This document shows, piece after piece, positions 1-5,264 of a stretch of DNA of 5,329 nucleotides; within the stretch, counting starts at the first letter, position 1, and each line of letters starts with the position of its first letter. The stretch covers positions 1-5,329 of the forward strand of contig JAODAU010000348.1 in the NCBI GenBank assembly GCA_025463615.1. Direction: 5' to 3'. A program made the position numbers and the translations under genes. This DNA comes from Microbacteriaceae bacterium. Its GTDB lineage: Bacteria > Actinomycetota > Actinomycetes > Actinomycetales > Microbacteriaceae. Below the pieces are notes generated by a model that was not told where the DNA came from, ran no database searches, and was given only the letters and a program-made list of their open reading frames with translations.

Positions 1-1138
1 TGGAGCGGATCAGCCGCACGGTCTGCGTGATCGAGTCGATGAAATCCTTCGACGCGTTCCTGAACAGGAGGTGCGCCTCGTCGAAGAAGAACACGAGCTT
101 CGGTTTGTCCAGGTCGCCCACCTCGGGCAGGTCGTTGAACAGGTCGGCGAGCAGCCACATGAGAAAGGTGGAGAACAGCTCCGGCTTGTCCTGCACGCCC
201 GGCACCTCGAGCAGGCTGATGATGCCGCGGCCGACGGGCGCGAGCCGCAGGAAGTCGGCGGTGTCGATCTCGGGTTCGCCGAAGAACACGTCGGCGCCCT
301 GGTCGGCGAACGTCACGAGCTCGCGCAGGATGACGCCCACCGTCGCCCCCGACAGCCCGCCCAGCTCCTTCAGCTCGGCCTTGCCGTCGTCGCTGTTGAG
401 GTAGGTGAGCACTGCCCGCAGGTCGGAGAGATCCACCAGCGGCAGCCCGGCCTTCGAGGCGTAATGGAATACGAGCCCGAGCGACGACTCCTGCGTGGCG
501 TTCAGCCCCAGCACCTTCGAGAGCAGCAGCGGCCCGAACCCCGAGACCGTCGCGCGCACCGGGATGCCGCGGCCCACGCCGCCGAGCGCGAAATACTCGG
601 TGGGGAAGGATGCCGAGGTCCAGTTCTGCCCGATGCCCTGCGTGCGCTCGTCGAGCTTCGCGCTCTCGGCGCCGGGCGTCGCGACGCCGGAGAGGTCGCC
701 CTTGATGTCGGCGGCGAAAACGGGCACGCCGGCGGCCGCGAGCTGCTCGGCCAGCACCTGCAGCGTGCGGGTCTTTCCGGTGCCTGTCGCGCCGGCGACC
801 AGGCCGTGGCGGTTGAGCATGGCGACCGGGATGCGCACCTGCACGTCGGGCAGCGCGTCGCCGTTTACGAGCGCGCCGATCTCGAGCGCGGTGCCGGTGA
901 AGGCGTAGCCGGCTTTGATCGCCTGGACGTCAGCATCGCCCAATGGACCGGTTGAGCGGGTCGAGCTCGTCGAGACCTCCGAAGGCGATGGCGTCGGTGA
1001 GGTCTCGACAGGCTCGACCCGCTTTTCGTTCTCGACCCGCTCTTGGGCAGCCTCCATCGCCTTGAGTGCCGCGGTGGCCGCCTCGGCCGCCGCTACCGCC
1101 GCCGCGGCATCCGCCCGGGCCTTCTCGATGTCGCTCAT
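1..1138 (-). CDS. HerA-like helicase/ATPase, DUF853 family (C-terminus cut off by window edge)
   Basis: The gene starts with ATG at 1138 and reads without a stop to position 1, giving 379 residues; the C-terminus lies outside the window. Seen: an alanine-rich, probably helical N-terminus (residues 1-35), a Ser/Thr/Pro-rich linker (about 39-64), then a P-loop ATPase core with Walker A GATGTGKT (116-123, Lys122) and Walker B LVFFFDEAHLLF (348-359, Asp353-Glu354). The order and the sequence around both motifs match the DUF853 HerA-like proteins (E. coli YjgR type, about 500 residues). These are cytoplasmic ATPases of the FtsK/HerA class whose biological role is poorly defined; a DNA-translocase role is inferred from the family. 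The start is supported by GGTGAT (1147-1142) at the right distance. It follows the racemase stop by nine bases, so it is probably the third gene of an operon. The linker carries an inverted repeat, listed separately. Family call is firm; function is not. Confidence 0.88.
   Translation of the reverse strand, partial: MSDIEKARADAAAAVAAAEAATAALKAMEAAQERVENEKRVEPVETSPTPSPSEVSTSSTRSTGPLGDADVQAIKAGYAFTGTALEIGALVNGDALPDVQVRIPVAMLNRHGLVAGATGTGKTRTLQVLAEQLAAAGVPVFAADIKGDLSGVATPGAESAKLDERTQGIGQNWTSASFPTEYFALGGVGRGIPVRATVSGFGPLLLSKVLGLNATQESSLGLVFHYASKAGLPLVDLSDLRAVLTYLNSDDGKAELKELGGLSGATVGVILRELVTFADQGADVFFGEPEIDTADFLRLAPVGRGIISLLEVPGVQDKPELFSTFLMWLLADLFNDLPEVGDLDKPKLVFFFDEAHLLFRNASKDFIDSITQTVRLIRS
955..1023. 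repeat. Palindromic repeat embedded in frame in the HerA-like gene
   Basis: Two 25-base arms (955-979 and 999-1023) are reverse complements at 23 of 25 positions, with a 19-base spacer. The arms contain the core GTCGAGACCTC and the variable GAGCTC/GAGCCT step. The element encodes residues 39-62 of the HerA-like protein, a Ser/Thr/Pro-rich linker between the alanine-rich N-terminus and the ATPase core, and leaves the reading frame open. From memory, similar dispersed palindromes (GGTTTCGACAGGCTCAACC-like) are frequent between genes in Microbacteriaceae; that link is recollection, not a search. An 11-base direct repeat, CTCGACCCGCT, at 1013-1023 and 1031-1041 extends the repetitive zone with an 18-base period. 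Confidence 0.7.
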
Positions 1139-1141
1139 GCA

Positions 1142-1147
1142 ATCACC
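1142..1147 (-). promoter_or_regulatory. Ribosome binding site of the HerA-like gene
   Basis: On the minus strand GGTGAT sits three bases before the ATG at 1138. It matches the distal part of the complement of the 16S rRNA 3' end (AGAAAGGAGGTGATCC), so the short distance still gives normal spacing. It lies between the racemase stop codon and the ATG and supports that start. Confidence 0.5.
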
Positions 1148-2257
1148 CTACGGCCGCAGGGTCACCGGCGGGAGGACCGCCCACGCCGTGACCAGCTCCT
1201 CGCGCACGGTGACGCCAAGGCCTGGGCCGGTGGGCACATCCAGCCGCCCGTCGCGCAGCACGAACGGCTCGGTGAGGTCCTCGGCGAAGTAGCGGTCGGA
1301 TGCCGACGTGTCCCCCGGCAGCGTGAAGCCCGGCAGCGCCGCGAGGGCCACGTTCGCGGCGCGCCCGATGCCGGTCTCCAGCATCCCGCCGCACCACACC
1401 GGCACGCCGCGATCGAGGCAGGCGTCGTGGATGGAGATCGCCTCGAGGTAGCCGCCGACCCGGCCCGCCTTGATGTTGATCACGGTGGTGGCCCCGCGCT
1501 CGATCGCGTCGATGGCGACCTCGGTGCTGACGATCGATTCGTCCAGGCAGACCGGGGTCTCGATCGCGCGGGCGAGCGCGACATGCGAGCGGATGTCCTC
1601 CTCCACGAACGGCTGCTCGATGAGCAGCAGGTCGAAGGCGTCCAGTTCGCGCAGGTGGTCGATGTCGTCGATCGTGTACGCGGTGTTCGCGTCGACCTGC
1701 AGCAGCGCGTCGGGGCCGAGCAGCTCGCGAACGGCGGCGACGGGCGCGACATCCCACCCCGGCTTGATCTTCAGCTTGATGCGGCGGTAGCCCTGCGACA
1801 CGTAGCCGCGCACCTCGTCGAGCAGCTCGTCGAGCTCGGGCGCGATTCCCACCGAGACGCCGCAGTCGACCGCGTCGCGCACGGCCCCGAAGTACGCCCC
1901 GAACGAGACTCCGGATGCCCGCAGCTGGGCGTCGAGCAGCGCCGCCTCGAGCGCCGCCTTCGCCATGCGGTGGCCGACGATCGGCGCGAACAGGGCCGCG
2001 ACGCCCTCCGCCTCGACGTCGCCGGCGCGGAACAGCAGGGGCGCGAGATAGGTCTCGATCACGTCGGCGGCGCCCGCCACATACTCGGACGAGTAGTAGG
2101 GCTCGGCCATCGCGACGCACTCGCCCCAGCCGTCGCCGACATCCGTTCGCACGCGCACGAGCAGCACGGTGCGGCCGGTCTGGCGCGAGAACGACGTCTC
2201 GAACGCGCGCACCAGCGGGATGCCGATGCGGTGCAGCTCGACCGCGAGAACCCTCAC
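1148..2257 (-). CDS. menC: N-acylamino acid racemase / o-succinylbenzoate synthase (NSAR/OSBS, enolase superfamily)
   Basis: A 369-residue cytosolic enzyme with the enolase-superfamily capping domain (about 1-130) and barrel domain. Seen: the KxK pair in RIKLKI (Lys161, Lys163), metal ligands Asp189 (VDAN), Glu214 (IEQP) and Asp239 (CLDES), second catalytic lysine Lys263 (NIKAGRVGG), and the family stretches CGGMLETGIGRAANVAL (289-305) and LPGDTSASDRY (313-323). As I recall, these five residues carry the same numbers in the Amycolatopsis N-acylamino acid racemase (about 368 residues), so the active site looks intact. Family members racemise N-acyl (often N-succinyl) amino acids, make o-succinylbenzoate for menaquinone, or do both; sequence alone does not decide. 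No other men gene is visible, and the gene overlaps an amino-acid-type dehydrogenase gene, which leans towards racemase. The GTG start at 2257 overlaps the upstream TGA (GTGA), implying translational coupling. The symbol menC follows common family annotation and does not claim a menaquinone role. Confidence 0.9.
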   Translation of the reverse strand: MRVLAVELHRIGIPLVRAFETSFSRQTGRTVLLVRVRTDVGDGWGECVAMAEPYYSSEYVAGAADVIETYLAPLLFRAGDVEAEGVAALFAPIVGHRMAKAALEAALLDAQLRASGVSFGAYFGAVRDAVDCGVSVGIAPELDELLDEVRGYVSQGYRRIKLKIKPGWDVAPVAAVRELLGPDALLQVDANTAYTIDDIDHLRELDAFDLLLIEQPFVEEDIRSHVALARAIETPVCLDESIVSTEVAIDAIERGATTVINIKAGRVGGYLEAISIHDACLDRGVPVWCGGMLETGIGRAANVALAALPGFTLPGDTSASDRYFAEDLTEPFVLRDGRLDVPTGPGLGVTVREELVTAWAVLPPVTLRP

Positions 2258-3531
2258 GTCGCGGGCGCCCGATCCTCGAGCCCCCAGGGCTGGCCGTAGC
2301 CGCCCTCGCTCTCGGGGCGCGCCATCAGGTCGAGGAAGAGCTTGGCGTCGAACGCCTCAGGGCCCTGCACGCCGGTGCCCGACCAGGCGCCCGACGAGAG
2401 CAGTTCGAGCGCGATCACCGGGTTGAGCGCGGTCTGCCAGACCACGCACTGCGACTCGTATTCGGCCATCGTCCAGGCGTTGTCGGCCACGTGGTAGAGG
2501 TACACGGCGCGGGGCTCGCCGCCGACGCCCACGCCCGTGACATACAGTCCGGCGCAGGTCTTGCCGCTCATGTGCGGGCCGAGGGTGGCCGGATCGGGCA
2601 ACCCCGCGGCGACCACGTCACGCGGCGCGACCTCGACCGGGCCGTGCGGCGAGCGCACCGTGATCGGAGTCGTCTTGTCCAGGCCGAGCTGGTGCAGCGT
2701 CTTGAGGATGCCGATGAACTCGTTGCCGAGCCCGTACTTGAAGGTGGCGCGCTTGGCATCCACCCAGCGCGGCATCAGCAGCACCTCCTCGTGCTCGACG
2801 TTCACGCACTCGACCGGCCCGATCCCCTCCGGGAAGTCGAAGACCTCCGGCTCGCTGAACGGCTCGGTCGTGTACCAGCCGCGCTCCTTCTCCCAAATCA
2901 CCGGCGGGTTGAGGCACTCCTCGATGGTGGTCCAGATGCTGAAGCTCGGCGCGAAGATCTCGTTGCCCAGGTCGTCGGTCACCACGAGGTTCGCGCCGTC
3001 GCGCACGCCGAGCTCGTCGATGCTGTCGAACAGGTGGTCGGCGGCGTAGCGCGCGAACACGTCGCTGAGCCCCGGCTCGACGCCCATCCCCACCAGGGCG
3101 AGCCGCCCCGCGCGCTCCCAGTCGGGCGATTGCGCGAACTGGTCGTCGCCCAGCTTCACGCCCGTCTCCGTGTACGGATCGGTCGGATGCGGCTCCGACA
3201 GGCTCATCGCCATGTCCAGATAGTCCGCCCCAGCGGCCAGCGCCCCGGCGAAGATGGTGGGCACGAACTTCGGCTCGACCGCGTTCATCACGTGGGTCAC
3301 GCCGTGCTCGCGAGCGACGGCCGCGACGCTGTCCGGGTCGGATGCGTCGATCTGCGCCGCCACGAAGCGCCCGCCCTGCGGGCCGTGCTTCGTCTCGATC
3401 CAGGCGATGGTGCGCTCGGCCCGCGCCGGGTCGTAGTCGCTCACGACGATGGTCTCGAAGAAGGTGCGGCGGGCGGCGATCTTCGCGATCGCGTCGCCGA
3501 CGCCACCGGCGCCGACCAGCAGGATTCTCAT
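2254..3531 (-). CDS. Saccharopine dehydrogenase family oxidoreductase
   Basis: A 425-residue cytosolic protein. Seen: an N-terminal Rossmann fold opening with MRILLVGAGGVG (glycine motif at residues 7-12), an acidic residue after the second strand (SDYD, Asp32-Asp34) that tends to favour NAD(H), VMNAVEPKF (81-89), and the family-typical GMGVEPGLSDVFA (148-160) where the catalytic domain begins. The tail NPVIALELLSSGAWSGTGV (370-388) is also typical of bacterial saccharopine dehydrogenase-like proteins. Family members oxidise or form secondary-amine (opine-type) links between amino acids and oxoacids, or act in lysine metabolism; the substrate here is unknown. It is probably the first gene of the operon: its TGA overlaps the racemase GTG by four bases. 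The ATG at 3531 has no clear Shine-Dalgarno sequence, and a TAGCGT box seven bases upstream suggests a leaderless mRNA. Family call is confident; reaction unassigned. Confidence 0.88.
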   Translation of the reverse strand: MRILLVGAGGVGDAIAKIAARRTFFETIVVSDYDPARAERTIAWIETKHGPQGGRFVAAQIDASDPDSVAAVAREHGVTHVMNAVEPKFVPTIFAGALAAGADYLDMAMSLSEPHPTDPYTETGVKLGDDQFAQSPDWERAGRLALVGMGVEPGLSDVFARYAADHLFDSIDELGVRDGANLVVTDDLGNEIFAPSFSIWTTIEECLNPPVIWEKERGWYTTEPFSEPEVFDFPEGIGPVECVNVEHEEVLLMPRWVDAKRATFKYGLGNEFIGILKTLHQLGLDKTTPITVRSPHGPVEVAPRDVVAAGLPDPATLGPHMSGKTCAGLYVTGVGVGGEPRAVYLYHVADNAWTMAEYESQCVVWQTALNPVIALELLSSGAWSGTGVQGPEAFDAKLFLDLMARPESEGGYGQPWGLEDRAPAT

Positions 3532-3537
3532 GACTCG

Positions 3538-3543
3538 ACGCTA
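3538..3543 (-). promoter_or_regulatory. Candidate -10 box for the dehydrogenase-racemase-HerA operon (possibly leaderless)
   Basis: The minus strand reads TAGCGT, fitting the TANNNT pattern of actinobacterial -10 elements, with six bases between it and the ATG at 3531. That places transcription start at or next to the A of the start codon, as in leaderless mRNAs common in actinobacteria. Consistent with this, no Shine-Dalgarno sequence precedes the ATG. Against it, the -35 position at 17-18 bases spacing (TGGCGC or ATGGCG) is poor. Confidence 0.35.
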
Positions 3544-3589
3544 GTGCCGCGAGCCCGCCCGCGCCATCGCGCCGCCGTTGACGCACCGT

Positions 3590-3662
3590 TCAACAGGAGA
3601 TTCGCCCCGCATCCGGGCAATCCGTCCTGTTGTCGGGTGGTTCCCGCGATCACTCCTGTTGA
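3590..3662. repeat. Intergenic CAACAGGA-module repeat, copy 1
   Basis: The copy (core 3591-3662) aligns with copy 2 at 61 of 72 positions plus one single-base gap, in the same orientation. Its ends are a perfect 10-bp inverted repeat (TCAACAGGAG at 3590-3599, CTCCTGTTGA at 3653-3662). A further TCCTGTTG lies in the middle (3625-3632). The two segments between these modules each contain a small GC stem (GCCC/GGGC and CGGG/CCCG). It lies about 60 bp upstream of the dehydrogenase start codon. It resembles a REP/BIME-like element in build; the family is not one I can name. Confidence 0.75.
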
Positions 3663-3681
3663 CAGAGCGCTCTGCGCTCTG
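3663..3681. repeat. Perfect 8-bp stem, 3-base loop hairpin next to repeat copy 1
   Basis: CAGAGCGC and GCGCTCTG are exact reverse complements separated by TCT, directly abutting repeat copy 1. There is no T-run on either side, so it is not a canonical intrinsic terminator. It could still cap or pause the transporter transcript, which would read through here on the minus strand. Confidence 0.55.
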
Positions 3682-3712
3682 ATGCCGAGCGAGCCGACGC
3701 GGGTGCGTGCCG

Positions 3713-3782
3713 TGACGGACATCCGAGGGCTGCCGCGGCGTGTCTCTGCACACGACCGGCGTGTCACGCCGAGCGTCCGTCA
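3713..3782. repeat. Inverted repeats between the two CAACAGGA repeat copies
   Basis: TGACGGAC (3713-3720) and GTCCGTCA (3775-3782) are a perfect 8-bp inverted pair enclosing 54 bases. Inside them GGCGTGTC occurs twice (3737-3744 and 3758-3765), and GGCGT-GTC-ACGCC (3758-3770) can form a small hairpin. Together with the flanking copies, the stretch 3590-3878 is structured non-coding DNA. No promoter or gene is evident within this part. Confidence 0.45.
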
Positions 3783-3802
3783 TCGCGCTCCCAAAGGCAT
3801 CG

Positions 3803-3878
3803 CTCAACAGGAGGCTCGCCCCCAATCCGGGCAATACCTCCTTTTGACGGGTGGTTTCCCGCAATTCCTCCTGTTGAG
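3803..3878. repeat. Intergenic CAACAGGA-module repeat, copy 2, in the 3' region of the transporter gene
   Basis: The core 3805-3877 is the second copy of the element at 3591-3662, in the same orientation. Its ends form a perfect 12-bp inverted repeat (CTCAACAGGAGG at 3803-3814, CCTCCTGTTGAG at 3867-3878). The flanks add GCTCCC (3787-3792) and GGGAGC (3878-3883). The middle module is degenerate (TCCTTTTG, 3839-3846). The element begins five bases after the transporter stop codon, so the transcript would carry it as its 3' end, where the long stem could stabilise the RNA or stop transcription. There is no U-tract, so a classical terminator is not supported. Confidence 0.75.
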
Positions 3879-3883
3879 GGAGC

Positions 3884-5113
3884 TCAGCGCACGAGGGCCG
3901 GCACCTCGCGCGGCCGCACGACGAACCAGAGCGCCAGCACCGCCACCAGCGCCGCCGCCATCATGAAAATGCCCATCGGAACCGCGCTGTGGATGCCGAA
4001 CAGCCCCACGATCGGCGACAGCGCCCCCGCGATCCCGAAGTTCAGCGCCCCCAGCACCGACGCCGCCGTGGCTGCCTCGTGCGGGTGCCCCGCGAGCCCG
4101 AGCACCTGCACCAGCGGGAAGCCGAACCCGCACGCGGCGATGAAGAACCAGAGCGGGATAAGGATGCCGAGCAGCCCCGCCCCCGCCATGTCCAGCACCA
4201 CGATCGCCGTCGCCGACAGGAACAGCACCGCCGTCGACACCGCGAGGATCCACTGTGGCGGCACGACCCGCGCCAGCCGCGAGCTCGTCTGCACCCCGAT
4301 GATGATGCCCACCGAGTTCACCGCGAACAACAGCCCGAACTGCTGCGCCGACAGCCCGTAGACCTCCTGGAACAGGAACGAGGATGACGACAGGTACGCG
4401 AACAGCCCCGTGAACGTCATCGCCCCCATGATCGCCACGCCCACGAACACCCGGTCGGTGAAGATGGCCCGGTACCGCTGCCGGATCGTGCTGTGCCTGC
4501 GTTCCGCCCTGCGCGCCGGCGGCAGGGTCTCCACGATGAAGAACAGCGCTGCGAACACCACGAGCACCCCGTAGACGATGAGGAAGACGAAGACCCCGCG
4601 CCAGTCGGTGAATCGCAGCAGCTGCGACCCGACGACGGGGGCGATCACCGGCGCCAGCCCGCTCACGAGGGCGAGGCGCGACAGCATCCGCACCAGGGGC
4701 AGGCCGCCGAAGAGGTCGCGCACGAGCGCCATCGCCACGACGCCGCCGGCCGCCGCGCCCATGCCCTGCAGCACCCGGAACAGCCCGAGCAGCTCGATGT
4801 TGGGCGCGAGCGCGGCGCCGGCGCTGGCGGCGACGTGCACCATGCTCGCGATGATCAGGGGCGCGCGCCGGCCGACCTTGTCGCTCCACGGCCCGACCAG
4901 CAGCTGCCCCAGCCCGAAGCCGACGGATGTCGCGGTGAGGGTGAGTTGGATGATCGCCGGCCCCACTCCGAAGTCGTGCTGCAGTGACGGGAACGAGGGC
5001 AGGTAGAGGTCGATTGTGAACGGCCCGAGGGCGGTGAGAGCGCCGAGCACGATCACGTAGACGACGCGCTGGCGGCGTGAGAGGGAGTCTCCCGGATGGA
5101 CGACGACGGTCAC
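3884..5113 (-). CDS. MFS multidrug efflux transporter, Bcr/CflA family
   Basis: A 409-residue integral membrane protein, normal length for this family, with about twelve hydrophobic segments: roughly 17-38, 54-74, 85-103, 107-131, 143-166, 173-195, 222-246, 255-276, 287-307, 313-340, 348-372 and 377-399. The basic loop at 196-221 fits the central cytoplasmic loop. Seen: FTIDLYLPSFP in TM1 (32-42, Asp35), motif A GQLLVGPWSDKVGRR (69-83), motif C-like GLAPVIAPVVG (152-162) and DWR (170-172). FLFQEVYGLSAQQFGLLF (246-263) is typical of the Bcr/CflA group. Such proteins are proton-driven drug exporters; some carry amino acids or peptides. The start is GTG, preceded by AGAAAGG at nine bases. It is a stand-alone unit between a terminator (5209-5247) and repeat copy 2. 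A 12-bp palindrome at 5141-5152 suggests repressor control. Substrate unknown. Confidence 0.92.
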   Translation of the reverse strand: MTVVVHPGDSLSRRQRVVYVIVLGALTALGPFTIDLYLPSFPSLQHDFGVGPAIIQLTLTATSVGFGLGQLLVGPWSDKVGRRAPLIIASMVHVAASAGAALAPNIELLGLFRVLQGMGAAAGGVVAMALVRDLFGGLPLVRMLSRLALVSGLAPVIAPVVGSQLLRFTDWRGVFVFLIVYGVLVVFAALFFIVETLPPARRAERRHSTIRQRYRAIFTDRVFVGVAIMGAMTFTGLFAYLSSSSFLFQEVYGLSAQQFGLLFAVNSVGIIIGVQTSSRLARVVPPQWILAVSTAVLFLSATAIVVLDMAGAGLLGILIPLWFFIAACGFGFPLVQVLGLAGHPHEAATAASVLGALNFGIAGALSPIVGLFGIHSAVPMGIFMMAAALVAVLALWFVVRPREVPALVR

Positions 5114-5122
5114 GAAGAGTGG

Positions 5123-5129
5123 CCTTTCT
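5123..5129 (-). promoter_or_regulatory. Ribosome binding site fixing the GTG start of the transporter
   Basis: The minus strand reads AGAAAGG, a seven-base match to the complement of the 16S rRNA 3' end, nine bases upstream of the GTG at 5113. This supports the GTG as the true start although it is not ATG. Confidence 0.6.
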
Positions 5130-5140
5130 GGGGAGACATG

Positions 5141-5152
5141 TGAAAGCTTTCA
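5141..5152. promoter_or_regulatory. Palindromic operator candidate TGAAAGCTTTCA
   Basis: A perfect 12-bp palindrome lies 28 bases upstream of the transporter's GTG codon. Half-sites of the form TGAAAG facing each other are typical of LacI-family operators (usually TGAAAGCGCTTTCA with a central CG; here the two central bases are missing). A weak TATCCT box upstream on the minus strand (5177-5172) could serve as -10, which would put the palindrome just downstream of the transcript start, a position fit for repression. The regulator is not in the window, so the family assignment is inference. Confidence 0.5.
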
Positions 5153-5208
5153 AAGCACTGCGCCCAACAGGATAACGGGTGCAGGCGGACCGTATTCCCG
5201 CGCACACG

Positions 5209-5247
5209 AAAAAGGTCCGGCCCCCTCGCGAACGAGAGGGCCGGACC
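5209..5247 (-). terminator. Intrinsic terminator of the upstream (binding-protein) gene
   Basis: Positions 5214-5247 form a 15-position stem with one C-A mismatch and a CGAA loop. On the minus strand it is followed directly by five Ts (5213-5209). It starts 17 bases after the stop codon at 5265, so it ends the gene entering from the right and separates it from the transporter. On the plus strand no T-run follows, so it works in one direction. Confidence 0.9.
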
Positions 5248-5264
5248 GGATTCTCAGGGTGTGA

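Noticed and set aside
62..70. GAACAGGAG-like string near the left edge
   Set aside because: It lies inside the HerA-like coding sequence just after the Walker B region and is explained by the codons; no repeat structure surrounds it.
3528..3864. Small minus-strand open frames (79 and 107 residues) across the intergenic repeats
   Set aside because: They read through the two repeat copies. The shared peptide stretch comes from the DNA repeat, substitutions between copies are mostly non-synonymous, and neither frame has a convincing ribosome site.
3590..3878. CRISPR-like array
   Set aside because: There are only two diverged copies, each internally palindromic, separated by one 140-bp stretch; there are no regular spacers and no cas genes.
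3803..3883. Repeat copy 2 as a canonical intrinsic terminator of the transporter gene
   Set aside because: The stem is long but its loop is 52 bases and no U-tract follows on the minus strand. A 3'-end role is possible, but the classical form is not met.
1915..3966. A 683-residue plus-strand open frame, with others at 1043-2299 and 71-955
   Set aside because: These are antisense shadows of the minus-strand genes in GC-rich DNA: they are rich in Arg, Pro, Ala and His, match no family, and lie opposite genes with intact motifs.
4488..4526. Possible frameshift or truncation in the transporter around the central loop
   Set aside because: The frame is continuous, the segment encodes the basic cytoplasmic loop expected between TM6 and TM7, and twelve membrane segments are accounted for.
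5165..5172. A further CAACAGGA upstream of the transporter gene
   Set aside because: Only the eight-base module matches. The flanking stems and inverted end of the intergenic repeat are missing, so it is a chance match or an unprovable relic.
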